Shown here: positions 1 to 7,133 of the stretch, one piece after another | How the letters are laid out: each line of letters opens with the position of its first letter | Position numbering within the stretch: the stretch's first letter is position 1 | From: Rhodohalobacter sp. SW132 | GTDB lineage: Bacteria > Bacteroidota > Rhodothermia > Balneolales > Balneolaceae | Length of the DNA: 64,000 nucleotides | Reading direction: 5' to 3' | Assembly: GCF_003390325.1 (NCBI RefSeq) | Contig: NZ_QUOK01000007.1 | Span: forward strand, 1 to 64,000 | Position numbers and translations under genes: made by a program | Notes under the pieces: generated by a model | The model's database searches: none | Told to the model about the DNA's origin: nothing | Seen by the model: the letters and a program-made list of their open reading frames with translations, nothing else

Positions 1-40
1 CTTTTTTGTTGCAACTCCAATTGTTGAAAAATCCATTGAA

Positions 41-73
41 CACCCCTCTAAATCTCCCCTTGGTAGGGGAGAC
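41..73. repeat. Dispersed CCCCTC/GAGGGG palindromic repeat fragment
   Basis: CACCCCTCTAAAT is followed by a CTCCCC-ttggta-GGGGAG hairpin. The same kind of text recurs in gaps near 13.9, 31.9, 38.2, 39.5, 43.3 and 44.4 kb, so this is one fragment of a dispersed intergenic repeat family. Nothing else is recognised in bases 1-122. Confidence 0.6.
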
Positions 74-122
74 TACTTCTTCGATGTACGGGTAATTCAT
101 CGCACCAAACCACCCAGGCTAT

Positions 123-989
123 ATGTTCAGAGAAATTTTCCACTTTATCCTTCACCTCCGGCTCCATTACCAGTTCCTGATACTCTCCGGCGGATATCTG
201 CTCGGCGGATTTATGGCAGGGGAGATGAACACGCAGCAGTTCTGGATGCAGTTTCTGAACGTACATATTCTGCTTTTTGGCGGCGCTACAGCCTACAACT
301 CCTTTTGGGATAAAGATACCGGCCCCATCGGCGGGCTGAAAAATCCACCCAAAATGACCCAATGGATGCACCCGGTTTCCATCCTCTTTATGTTTGCAGG
401 GCTGATTCTCTCCCTGTGGGTCGGCCTGCTCTACGCCCTGGTCTATTTCATCAGCCTGGTACTTTTCTGGCTCTACTCCACGCCGCTGGCACGCTGGAAA
501 GGCGATCCGATACTCAGTCTGATCGCAATTGGCATTAGCACAGGAATGGCGTCAGTACTGCTCGGAAACCTTGCAGCAGGCGGAGCGATTTCCTGGCCCG
601 TTTTGTTATCATCCGTGGGTGCCACATTCATATTGTTATCACTCTACCCTGTTTCACAGATTTTTCAGATGGAGGAGGATATGAAACGGAACGACCGCAC
701 ATTTGCCATCGCATTTGGCGTGACCGGCGTAAAACGATTTTTCACAACATCATATATCTCGGGTTCGCTGATATTGTTGTTATCCATATTCTGGGTGAGT
801 CCGGTTGCGGCAGCCGTACTATTTGTCGGAACCGCACTTTCAGGCATGTTTATTGCATCATTTATATACAGAATGACGGGAGATGCCGATGAATATGCGG
901 TGGTAATGAAAACGAAATTTTTTGCATCACTATTATTTGTAAGCTTTTTCCTGGTTGGAAATTTTATCCGCCACGGATGGATCACTTAA
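123..989 (+). CDS. UbiA-family prenyltransferase (integral membrane)
   Basis: A 288-aa polytopic membrane protein with about eight hydrophobic segments. Two Asp-containing loops match the UbiA layout: NSFWDKDTGP at residues 59-68 and QMEEDMKRNDRTFA around residues 181-194. In the family these loops bind Mg2+-diphosphate and transfer a polyprenyl chain to an aromatic or glyceryl acceptor in the cytoplasmic membrane. The first loop is NSxxDxD rather than the commoner NDxxDxxxD, as in several divergent UbiA members. Acceptor and pathway cannot be assigned: quinone, haem O and archaeal-type lipid synthases all share this fold, and no pathway gene is adjacent. The thioredoxin-fold gene follows after 31 nt on the same strand and may be co-transcribed. 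Length is normal for the family. The ATG at 123 was chosen because it begins just before the first hydrophobic segment. Confidence 0.85.
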   Translation: MFREIFHFILHLRLHYQFLILSGGYLLGGFMAGEMNTQQFWMQFLNVHILLFGGATAYNSFWDKDTGPIGGLKNPPKMTQWMHPVSILFMFAGLILSLWVGLLYALVYFISLVLFWLYSTPLARWKGDPILSLIAIGISTGMASVLLGNLAAGGAISWPVLLSSVGATFILLSLYPVSQIFQMEEDMKRNDRTFAIAFGVTGVKRFFTTSYISGSLILLLSIFWVSPVAAAVLFVGTALSGMFIASFIYRMTGDADEYAVVMKTKFFASLLFVSFFLVGNFIRHGWIT

Positions 990-1020
990 AATGATTTCAT
1001 AAAAAATTATCTACAGAACA

Positions 1021-1647
1021 ATGACAGAAGTAAAAAACAGGATCATTCCGCGTGAATTGATCGACGAAGCCTATACATATGAACAGTATCGGGAGATGAT
1101 TGACCGGCGCCTGGAAGAGGGAAAAACCACCGGTGAAAATCATTCAGAGGCGATGCTGCACTACACCAACATGAACGTTCACCGGATGAAACGGCATGAT
1201 AAGCGTACCGACCTGACCGATAAAGTGATCGAAAAATTGCAGCAGGTTGACCGAAACTGGATCTGGCTGGTTCTCACTGAGGCGTGGTGCGGAGATGCGG
1301 CACAGTCCATTCCTATTATCAGTAAAATGGCTGAAGAGAGTGAAAACATAGACCTTCGGCTTATACTCAGAGATGAGAACCTTGACGTGATGGATGAATT
1401 TCTGCACAATGGCAAAAGCCGCTCCATCCCCAAACTGATCTGCCTGGATGCCGACACACTCGAAGTTTTAGGAAGCTGGGGTCCGCGCCCTCATGAAGCA
1501 CAGGAGATGTATGATACGCTACGCGGTTCATCAGAGGTGGCCTACCAGGAAGTCGCTGAACATCTCCACAAATGGTACGCTGACGACAAAGGAAACGAAA
1601 TCCAGCAGGAGTTTTACTACCTGATCGATGAGTGGGAACGAGCCTGA
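1021..1647 (+). CDS. Thioredoxin-fold family protein with single active-site Cys (WCGDA)
   Basis: A 208-aa soluble protein with a thioredoxin-like core from about residue 75 to 175. Strand-forming WIWLVLTEAWCGDAAQ places W89-C90-G91-D92-A93 where classical thioredoxins have WCxxC, so the resolving Cys is replaced by Ala. IPKLIC around residue 137 supplies the cis-Pro region. This pattern is typical of the Thioredoxin_9-type proteins of Bacteroidota. The about 75-residue N-terminal helical extension and C-terminal helix are also usual there. Redox function is unproven: a one-Cys site argues against ordinary disulphide reductase activity and would fit a peroxidase-like or binding role (inference). 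It probably forms an operon with the UbiA gene upstream. Confidence 0.8.
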   Translation: MTEVKNRIIPRELIDEAYTYEQYREMIDRRLEEGKTTGENHSEAMLHYTNMNVHRMKRHDKRTDLTDKVIEKLQQVDRNWIWLVLTEAWCGDAAQSIPIISKMAEESENIDLRLILRDENLDVMDEFLHNGKSRSIPKLICLDADTLEVLGSWGPRPHEAQEMYDTLRGSSEVAYQEVAEHLHKWYADDKGNEIQQEFYYLIDEWERA

Positions 1648-1669
1648 CGCAAAACCTGCCAGGACTTTG

Positions 1670-1829
1670 AATATCGAACACCCAATAATGAATGAGCGGG
1701 TTGTTCTATATTCAGTGTTGGATATTCGATATTCGACAGTTTTTTTAATATCGAACATCCAATAACGAATGATGAATATTGAAAGAGGGTTTTTCGATAT
1801 TCAGAGTTGAACATTTGATGTTCGACATT
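1670..1829. repeat. Two tandem hairpin-forming intergenic repeat units (period about 77 bp)
   Basis: AATATCGAACA begins at 1670 and again at 1747. Each unit starts with AATATCGAACAyCCAATAAyGAATGA and ends with its degenerate inverse (TATTCAG...TTCGATATTCGACA or a variant), so each can fold on itself. The unit fills most of the gap between the thioredoxin-fold and aminotransferase genes. It has no coding potential and its function is unknown. Confidence 0.6.
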
Positions 1830-1913
1830 TCCACAAATCGCCACGTCCTCTGCACCATGCACTTTTCACCCTGCTTTCATCTATCATCTTTTATCTCTTA
1901 TCTTCCCTGAACC

Positions 1914-3101
1914 ATGCCAGACAACCGCTCCTCCTTTTACAACCACATCGCTCAAACCAGCGACGCCCCGATGGGCCTGGAGATCGAGAGGGCGGAGGGG
2001 TGCCGCATTCACACTACCGACGGCCGATCGTTTGTGGACCTGATCTCCGGAATTGCGGTCAGCAGCCTGGGGCACCGTCATCCGAATGTAATTAAAGCCA
2101 TTCAGCGGCAGCTTGATAAGCACCTGCACGTAATGGTTTACGGCGAATTTATCCAGGAGCCGCAGAGCGCATTTGCGCAGCTTTTGTGTGATCAGCTGCC
2201 GGAACAGCTCGACCGTGTCTACTTTGTGAACAGCGGGACGGAGGCAAATGAGGGTGCACTGAAACTGGCTAAGAAATCGACCGGACGCTCCAACTTTGTA
2301 GCGTTCAAAAACAGTTATCACGGCGATACCCACGGATCCCTCAGCGTAACCGGACGTGATGTATACCGCGATCCCTACCTGCCGCTTCTTCCCGGTATTA
2401 CGTTTTTGGATTTTAACGATCCGGATCAGCTTGACCGGATTGATGAGGAGACGGCGGCCGTAATTATGGAGCCGATCCAGGGCGAAGGAGGTATCATTCC
2501 CGCCGAAACCGAATGGCTGAAGGCGGTGCGCAGGCGGTGCGATGAAACCGGCACCGTGCTGATATTTGATGAGATCCAGACCGGGTTTTACCGCACCGGC
2601 AGCCTCTTTGCGTTTGAGCACTACGGCGTGGTACCCGATATTTTATGCCTGGCCAAGGCGATGGGCGGCGGTATGCCGATGGGAGCGTTTGTCTCCTCCA
2701 GCGACCGGTTTGAGGCGTTTAAACACGATCCGCCGCTGAACCACGTCACAACCTTCGGCGGCCATCCGCTGAGCTGCGCCGCCGCACACGCCAATTTGCA
2801 GACGCTTCTGGACGGTGATTTTGCCCAAAAAGCTAACCGTATTGCAGAAATAGCTTGCCACATGCTGCGAGGTGACGGAATTGAAGAAATCCGAGGACGC
2901 GGCGCCATGCTCGGTCTCCAGCTCCGCGATGCCGAACTAACCCAAAACGTGGTGAAATACTGCTTTAAAAACGGAATCATCCTCGGCTGGACCCTCCACT
3001 CCAACTCCCTGGTCCGCATCGCCCCGCCGCTCATTATCGAAGAGAAGCTTCTGGAGGAGTGTTTTCAAACAATTCTGGATGGGGTGGAAAAGTATTGCTG
3101 A
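1914..3101 (+). CDS. Class III PLP-dependent aminotransferase (acetylornithine/ornithine aminotransferase-like)
   Basis: A 395-aa fold-type I enzyme. Visible hallmarks are the phosphate-binding NSGTE at 106-110, the aromatic-stacking FKNSYHGDTHG at 131-141, IFDEIQTG with PLP-pyridine Asp219, and the Schiff-base Lys248 in CLAKAMGGGMPMGAF. HVTTFGGHPLSCAA at about 277-290 is the second subunit's phosphate-binding loop. The family moves an omega-amino group to 2-oxoglutarate. Length and motifs fit ArgD/RocD-type enzymes, but 4-aminobutyrate or other omega-amine substrates cannot be excluded. No arginine or proline pathway genes are next to it, so a symbol is not justified. The ATG at 1914 follows an A/T-rich leader without a strong Shine-Dalgarno sequence. 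Confidence 0.87.
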   Translation: MPDNRSSFYNHIAQTSDAPMGLEIERAEGCRIHTTDGRSFVDLISGIAVSSLGHRHPNVIKAIQRQLDKHLHVMVYGEFIQEPQSAFAQLLCDQLPEQLDRVYFVNSGTEANEGALKLAKKSTGRSNFVAFKNSYHGDTHGSLSVTGRDVYRDPYLPLLPGITFLDFNDPDQLDRIDEETAAVIMEPIQGEGGIIPAETEWLKAVRRRCDETGTVLIFDEIQTGFYRTGSLFAFEHYGVVPDILCLAKAMGGGMPMGAFVSSSDRFEAFKHDPPLNHVTTFGGHPLSCAAAHANLQTLLDGDFAQKANRIAEIACHMLRGDGIEEIRGRGAMLGLQLRDAELTQNVVKYCFKNGIILGWTLHSNSLVRIAPPLIIEEKLLEECFQTILDGVEKYC

Positions 3102-3179
3102 ACAGTTTCGTTCTAATACCATCTGAATTGCCCTGATTAGTCCCCTCATTCAACAAATCCACTTAAAAGATATATCCAA

Positions 3180-3686
3180 ATGAAATGTATACTGGGTAAT
3201 GCTTTTCCATTCACGGTATTCTGTTTGATTGTGATATTGATCACATCTTGTTCAAATCAAAAAGAAACGGATTCGGAAAATGAAAAGGAGCAGACCACAG
3301 AGGTATCAGAAAACGATCCCCCTGAAGTTTCAGATGAGTTATCTGAAACGGAAGAAATTGAGTTTTATATCGATAAACTGCCGGATCGTGACTTTACTGA
3401 AACCTACGGTCACGGGTACACATGGTACACCGCTGCAGAAGAACTTGGGATGATCGGAAAACCGGCCATCCCGCACCTGATTAGACAGCTGAGCTCTGAT
3501 GATGAGTATGTAGTGATGCTTTCATTATACGCATTGCAGCTGGCATCGCAGGATTCGGCGGTTACAGAAAAAACAGGCGGCGAATATATTGAACTGGAAG
3601 GAACCGTTCTGTCCAAAGAATCAAATTCCCGCAATATTCAGGTCGCCGAATCATGGTGGAATAAACACCGGCATCTCTGGGATTAG
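3180..3686 (+). CDS. Lipoprotein with short HEAT-like segment, unknown function
   Basis: A 168-aa protein with an N-terminal hydrophobic stretch ending in a lipobox (ITSC, Cys24), so it is probably an outer- or inner-membrane lipoprotein. Residues about 27-60 form an acidic, disordered linker (many Glu/Asp/Ser). Residues about 80-125 (AAEELGMIGKPAIPHLIRQL and the following helix) look like one or two HEAT/PBS-type helical hairpins, normally a protein-interaction surface. It stands alone, 79 nt after the aminotransferase, and may be read through from it. No enzyme motif is visible and the role is unknown. Confidence 0.7.
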   Translation: MKCILGNAFPFTVFCLIVILITSCSNQKETDSENEKEQTTEVSENDPPEVSDELSETEEIEFYIDKLPDRDFTETYGHGYTWYTAAEELGMIGKPAIPHLIRQLSSDDEYVVMLSLYALQLASQDSAVTEKTGGEYIELEGTVLSKESNSRNIQVAESWWNKHRHLWD

Positions 3687-3845
3687 TTTGTATTCGCTTA
3701 TTCATAAAACGCTGCTTAAATGAAATGCTACTTATTTTTGTCACTTCATTTAATCAAGCAAGCTTTGTCAGGCAATACTCTCATCAAGTCGCTAATCTTA
3801 CTATCAGCCTATTAGCATTTTATTTGGATATACTGAATTTCTAAA

Positions 3846-3902
3846 TCTTGACAATTTGTACGGAGTGGCGTATGATTATTTTGTAAACATAATCAATACC
3901 TC
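3846..3902 (+). promoter_or_regulatory. Orphan copy of the yefM-type promoter/operator
   Basis: TTGACA (3848-3853), a 17-nt spacer and TATGAT (3871-3876) form a near-consensus sigma70-type promoter. The spacer carries GTACGGAGTGGCGTAT, a near copy of the GTACG-N6-CGTAC inverted repeat in front of the YefM/YoeB genes at 6360. Similarity runs about 56 bp through TAAACATAATC. No antitoxin gene follows. Only a 35-codon open frame at 3919-4026 lies downstream, which I cannot call a gene. It is probably the remnant of a deleted or recombined toxin-antitoxin module. Confidence 0.55.
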
Positions 3903-4071
3903 CGTTTCCCACAATGCAATGAAGCCGCAAAGAGCCTCATTTCATATTCAAGGAATATATAGGGAAACTGTAGAAATGTATTTCGTATGTTACTCTTGTA
4001 AATTTTTTCAAAAAGTAAGCCTCTAATAATTTTCGATGCGTTATAAGAAACACTGACCCAATATTTAAATA

Positions 4072-4239
4072 CTATTTGGCTTCAATAGTTTTCGAATCCG
4101 ATAAGAATTTTTTCCTGGCCTCAGCACTTCTTTTTTTTAGGTCTGCAAATTGTTCATCCTGAGACATCTTTTTAGTTTTCTCGAAGTTTTCGTCTCTTAT
4201 CTGTCGAATAAATTTAACTGCATCAATCTTTTTCTTCAT
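4072..4239 (-). CDS. Small basic/charged protein (55 aa), putative accessory-island gene
   Basis: A short reverse-strand frame begins at ATG 4239 and stops at TAG 4072-4074. It encodes MKKKIDAVKFIRQIRDENFE followed by about 35 more residues, rich in Lys, Glu and Asp and predicted helical. Immediately upstream on the minus strand is GGGAGGTGA, an almost perfect Shine-Dalgarno sequence six bases before the ATG, which is unusually strong for this window and supports real translation. It lies in the toxin-antitoxin island, convergent with nothing and divergent from the HigBA module. Composition and size resemble antitoxin-like small proteins, but no partner toxin is seen beside it. Function unknown. 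Confidence 0.6.
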   Translation of the reverse strand: MKKKIDAVKFIRQIRDENFEKTKKMSQDEQFADLKKRSAEARKKFLSDSKTIEAK

Positions 4240-4385
4240 AATTTGTCACCTCCCGGGGTGAATAAAATATCTTTTTACTGGATTCGGGTACTCGGATTAC
4301 TGCTTGGCTGAATTCGGGGTAGACAGTTTTAAAGAGAATCAGATGTTATGCCTCCTCTTCTCTTAATAAAATAGCACTTGATTAA

Positions 4386-4403
4386 GTTAACATAATTGTT
4401 AAC
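4386..4403 (+). promoter_or_regulatory. Paired GTTAAC boxes, putative HigA operator
   Basis: GTTAAC at 4386-4391 and 4398-4403 are separated by 6 bp and end 9 nt before the toxin start. Each box is palindromic. The position immediately upstream of a HigBA-type operon suggests an autoregulatory operator for the downstream XRE antitoxin (inference from module layout). Confidence 0.45.
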
Positions 4404-4412
4404 ATTTGTTCT

Positions 4413-4758
4413 GTGAAAGAAATCAAGTTCTATAAAACCCAATTAGGCAAAGTTCCCGTAAAAGAGTTTTTGGACTCACTGAGTTCTAAACATGCTCAGA
4501 AAGTAACCTGGGTTCTTGAATTGGTTGAAAGACTGGATCAGATTCCGGTTCAATATTTCAAGAAATTGGAAAAGCACAGATGATATTTGGGAGGTTAGGG
4601 CAAGAATTGGATCGAATAGTTTTAGAATTCTTGGATTCATTGATGGTGATGAATTTATCATCCTGACGAATGGATTTTCCAAAAAATCACAAAAAACACC
4701 AAAGAAAGAAATTAAACTTGCAGAGCAGCGTAAAGCTGATTATCTGTCCCGAAAATGA
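4413..4758 (+). pseudogene. HigB/Gp49-like (DUF891) toxin, broken by +1 frameshift
   Basis: Read from GTG 4413, the first frame gives a typical HigB N-terminus (KEIKFYKTQLGKVPVKEFLD) and runs to KKLEKHR, then TGA. The adjacent frame continues the family pattern: [20 protein letters not shown], then [16 protein letters not shown] and [10 protein letters not shown] up to 4758. Removing one A from the GGAAAAGC run near 4577 joins the two frames into an about 114-aa [13 protein letters not shown] protein, the normal length for this RelE/ParE-superfamily ribosome-dependent mRNA interferase. The gene is therefore either inactivated, subject to slippage, or affected by a homopolymer base-call error. 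The antitoxin 8 nt downstream is intact. The order toxin-antitoxin is the HigBA order. Confidence 0.8.
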
Positions 4759-4766
4759 GGTAAAAC

Positions 4767-5045
4767 ATGAGTGATTTACAAGCTTATATCAGCGACCGCA
4801 AAAAACGAGATCCCGAGTTTGCCGAAGACTACGATGCAGGATTTCGCAGTTTCAAAATTGGTGTACTTTTAAAGAAAGCCCGCGAAGAAGCTGGCCTGAC
4901 TCAGGAAGAACTCGCCAAACAATTAAAAACAAAAAAAACAGCCATCTCACGAATCGAGAATCATGCCGAAGATATACGGCTTTCAACTTTAGAGAAGTAT
5001 GCCCAGGCATTTGGAAAAAAGCTCAGAGTTGAACTCGTAGAGTGA
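4767..5045 (+). CDS. XRE-family HTH antitoxin (HigA-like)
   Basis: A 92-aa protein with an HTH_3/XRE domain at about residues 31-86: [20 protein letters not shown], then [10 protein letters not shown] and [15 protein letters not shown]. The N-terminal about 30 residues ([12 protein letters not shown]) are typical of HigA antitoxins paired with DUF891 toxins. They neutralise the toxin and repress the operon by binding palindromes upstream; the GTTAAC pair at 4386-4403 is the likely site. It follows the frameshifted toxin by 8 nt. Its stop codon is only 5 nt from the first attC-like site, as expected for the last gene of an integron cassette. Confidence 0.87.
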   Translation: MSDLQAYISDRKKRDPEFAEDYDAGFRSFKIGVLLKKAREEAGLTQEELAKQLKTKKTAISRIENHAEDIRLSTLEKYAQAFGKKLRVELVE

Positions 5046-5050
5046 GGCAG

Positions 5051-5139
5051 GCATAACCAGCGGTTCGTGCGATCGGTAAGCGATTGGTTGCCAATGGTCG
5101 TTTTTTCAGACCCGCCGCACAACCGCCAAGCCGTTATAC
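5051..5139 (+). other. attC-like integron recombination site 1
   Basis: GCATAAC (5051-5057) and GTTATAC (5133-5139) form the outer R''/R' pair. Inside, left-arm GCGGTTCGTGCG pairs with right-arm CGCACAACCGC, leaving one extra C on the left arm. An unpaired base at this position is the hallmark of attC hairpins, where it becomes the extrahelical G of the folded bottom strand. The 89-bp length is within the attC range. The site begins 5 nt after an ORF stop, the expected place. No integrase gene is in the window. Confidence 0.65.
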
Positions 5140-5174
5140 AACTTACTCAAGAATCCTCCCTTTTTGATTTACTA

Positions 5175-6215
5175 ATGAAGAAGTATAGATCGCATCTTAT
5201 TTTGTTTAATAGGGATTCAGCCTTAATAAAATCTCTAAATTTCGATAACCTTGAAATTGATCTAGAAATTAGTCCTGAACCGACCGGTACATTCTGGAAA
5301 TCTTCTGATGGTCGTTCTGAATCATGGCACAAAGAACCTCAAGAAATTCCATCATTAGAAGGAAAAATACCTGCAGATGAATTAATTATTATAGCTGAGA
5401 ACGAGGGAATTGCTGAGGACATTTTATCTACAATAAAAGGTGGAATACTTCTTGCGTACCCTGACTTTAATAATTTTCCACTTGCTGCAGATTTAAATAG
5501 TGTCGAAGAAATACCATTGGAAATTTATAAAGATGAATACTTCCGTAAATACTATAAGCAAGTTGACCATATCGGATATGGCTGTCGAGTACTAAAAGAA
5601 GCATACAAAAGAGCTGATTTTCAGTATGCAATTGAAAAGTTTAAACTCAGTTTGAAAATTAATTCAATGACTCCTCATTCGGCTAATCCTAAATATGGGC
5701 AAATGTTTGAGCATTATGATCTTGACAAAAGCTACCATACTAGCGGTGCTTTTGCCATAACAGCTGCTTTCTCAGTGGTTGAAGAATTAGGATTGGAAGT
5801 TAGGTCAAGTTCAAAAAAACCGAGATTTCTTGATAATGAAAAAGGCATCTGGAATCCATCTGTTTTAAATGATATTGAAGAGAGGCTAAAAAAAATTGGG
5901 ATTACTAAAAAAGACACATTTGATTGGATATTTAGAGGCGATAAAACAGAAGTTGAAAAAGATTTAAAACCCTATTTCGGTTATGATTCTGAGTGGACAA
6001 AACTAAATGAAGAAGTCAGGGATAAAACGTTATCCTTTCCAGAAGCTATTCATAACCTAAGCTATCTTAGAAACTTTATAGCCTCTCATAAATTTAGAAC
6101 ACTCACTCCGTTTATTAGTCCTTATGATATTTTCAATGCTCAAAGCCTGGCCCGGAATTTAATACTTAGAAGCTTAGGGCTTTGGAAAATTGACATCTAT
6201 AATCAATCCAATTGA
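5175..6215 (+). CDS. Uncharacterised 346-aa cassette protein
   Basis: A soluble, mixed alpha/beta-looking protein, A/T-rich compared with its neighbours. An upstream GTG at 5067 would extend the frame, but that extension runs through the attC-like site, so ATG 5175 (MKKYRSHLILFNRD) is preferred. Recognisable text includes GGILLAYPDFNNFPLAADLN and a conserved-looking HYDLDKSYHTSGAFAITAAF segment near the middle. The C-terminal half is helical (SYLRNFIASHKFRTLTPFIS). I do not recognise a family. It is bracketed by two attC-like sites, so it behaves as a single-gene integron cassette; cassette genes are commonly orphan, toxin-antitoxin or defence-related. A role in phage defence or stress is possible but unsupported. 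Confidence 0.65.
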   Translation: MKKYRSHLILFNRDSALIKSLNFDNLEIDLEISPEPTGTFWKSSDGRSESWHKEPQEIPSLEGKIPADELIIIAENEGIAEDILSTIKGGILLAYPDFNNFPLAADLNSVEEIPLEIYKDEYFRKYYKQVDHIGYGCRVLKEAYKRADFQYAIEKFKLSLKINSMTPHSANPKYGQMFEHYDLDKSYHTSGAFAITAAFSVVEELGLEVRSSSKKPRFLDNEKGIWNPSVLNDIEERLKKIGITKKDTFDWIFRGDKTEVEKDLKPYFGYDSEWTKLNEEVRDKTLSFPEAIHNLSYLRNFIASHKFRTLTPFISPYDIFNAQSLARNLILRSLGLWKIDIYNQSN

Positions 6216-6219
6216 AGTT

Positions 6220-6342
6220 GTATATCAAGGCGTTCTAAATCAGACGCGGACGGGGCGCGACGGGACTTGATTGCAAGGAATTAATTTCGCTACTTCAAAG
6301 AAATCATAATCCCCGTGCCTGTTAAACGCCGCACCGTTATAC
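6220..6342 (+). other. attC-like integron recombination site 2
   Basis: GTATATC (6220-6226, one change from GTATAAC) and GTTATAC (6336-6342) are the outer pair. Left-arm GGCGTTCTAA pairs with right-arm TTAAACGCC, again with a single extra C on the left arm at the equivalent place to site 1, and pairing continues through CAG, GC and ACGGG. Length is 123 bp. The left box begins 5 nt after the ORF stop. Two sites in direct orientation about 1.2 kb apart define one cassette from 5134 to 6336. Confidence 0.6.
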
Positions 6343-6359
6343 TATCTGACCTCATAAAC

Positions 6360-6388
6360 TTGACAATATGTACGGAATGGCGTACGTT
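6360..6388 (+). promoter_or_regulatory. Promoter and operator of yefM-yoeB module
   Basis: TTGACA (6360-6365), a 17-nt spacer and TACGTT (6383-6388). GTACG-gaatgg-CGTAC (6370-6385) is a perfect inverted repeat covering the spacer and the start of the -10, the right place for repression by the YefM/YoeB complex. The start codon is 32 nt downstream. A near-identical copy lies at 3846-3902. Confidence 0.65.
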
Positions 6389-6420
6389 TATTTTATAAAC
6401 ATAATCCATATCTCCATATC

Positions 6421-6663
6421 ATGAAGACATTAACTGCAACCCAAGCACGAAAAGATATTTACCGGTTATTGGATGAGGCTTCTGAAACTCATGAGCCCAT
6501 TCAAATTACCGGCAAGAGGAGCAATGCAGTACTCATCAGCGAGGATGACTGGCGTTCGATTCAAGAAACACTTTATCTCTCTTCCATTTCCGGAATGCAG
6601 GAATCCATTGTTGAAGGACTGCAGACTCCAATTGAAGAAACCGACGAAGAACTTGACTGGTGA
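6421..6663 (+). CDS. yefM: Phd/YefM-family antitoxin
   Basis: An 80-aa protein with the PhdYeFM fold: N-terminal ATQARKDIYRLLDEASETHEPIQITGKR is the DNA-binding and dimerisation part, followed by NAVLISEDDWRSIQETLYL and an acidic tail (PIEETDEELDW) that binds the toxin. In the family it neutralises YoeB and autorepresses. It overlaps the next gene by 4 bp (GTGA), indicating translational coupling. The promoter with a GTACG/CGTAC operator lies directly upstream. The symbol is used in the family sense. Confidence 0.9.
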   Translation: MKTLTATQARKDIYRLLDEASETHEPIQITGKRSNAVLISEDDWRSIQETLYLSSISGMQESIVEGLQTPIEETDEELDW

Positions 6664-6926
6664 GTAAATACAAACTCGTATATACAAAACAAGCAAAAAA
6701 GGATGCTAAGAAAGCAGCTTCTTCAGGATTAAAGCCAAAGATTGAAGAGTTACTGGAAATAATAAAGGAGAATCCTTTTGAAGAATATCCTCCTTATGAA
6801 AAGCTTGTAGGGAATTTAGAGGGGGCTTACTCCAGACGTATCAACATCCAGCACCGATTAGTTTACCAAGTGTTGGAGGAAGAAAAGATAGTTAAAGTGA
6901 TTAAAATGTGGACTCATTACGACTAA
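6660..6926 (+). CDS. yoeB: YoeB/Txe-family toxin (RelE superfamily)
   Basis: An 88-aa protein starting with GTG inside the antitoxin stop. The C-terminal block YSRRINIQHRLVYQV, then VIKMWTHYD, is the signature of Txe/YoeB ribosome-dependent endoribonucleases. The family's basic and C-terminal His/Tyr catalytic residues are present (R-R, H-R and the final HYD). Length and frame are intact, so the module should be functional. It blocks translation when the labile antitoxin is lost. Partner and regulation are given by the overlapping yefM gene. Confidence 0.92.
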   Translation: MSKYKLVYTKQAKKDAKKAASSGLKPKIEELLEIIKENPFEEYPPYEKLVGNLEGAYSRRINIQHRLVYQVLEEEKIVKVIKMWTHYD

Positions 6927-7133
6927 GCCAGTCGAATCCTCTTATCTAAGCAATCAGGCACGAAATATCCACTCACCTCATGATCGGCATTTAATTACGA
7001 CTTCCTCCCCGCCGATAAAACCACTTCTGAGATTACATGACTTAATCGAAGTTTATGATAACGAGACTTCAAAATAGAAGGGTTGAAGAAACCTTTTTCA
7101 ATAAAATCTCTTTTGACAAAACTCAATAAGACA

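Noticed and set aside
3919-4026. 35-codon frame after the orphan promoter at 3846
   Set aside because: No ribosome site and no recognisable protein; retained only as a note on the promoter.
4255-4352. Possible third attC-like site ending GTTATGC near 4345
   Set aside because: No matching left box or paired arms found.
5067-5174. Upstream GTG extension of the cassette gene
   Set aside because: It runs through the attC-like site; cassette genes start after the recombination point.
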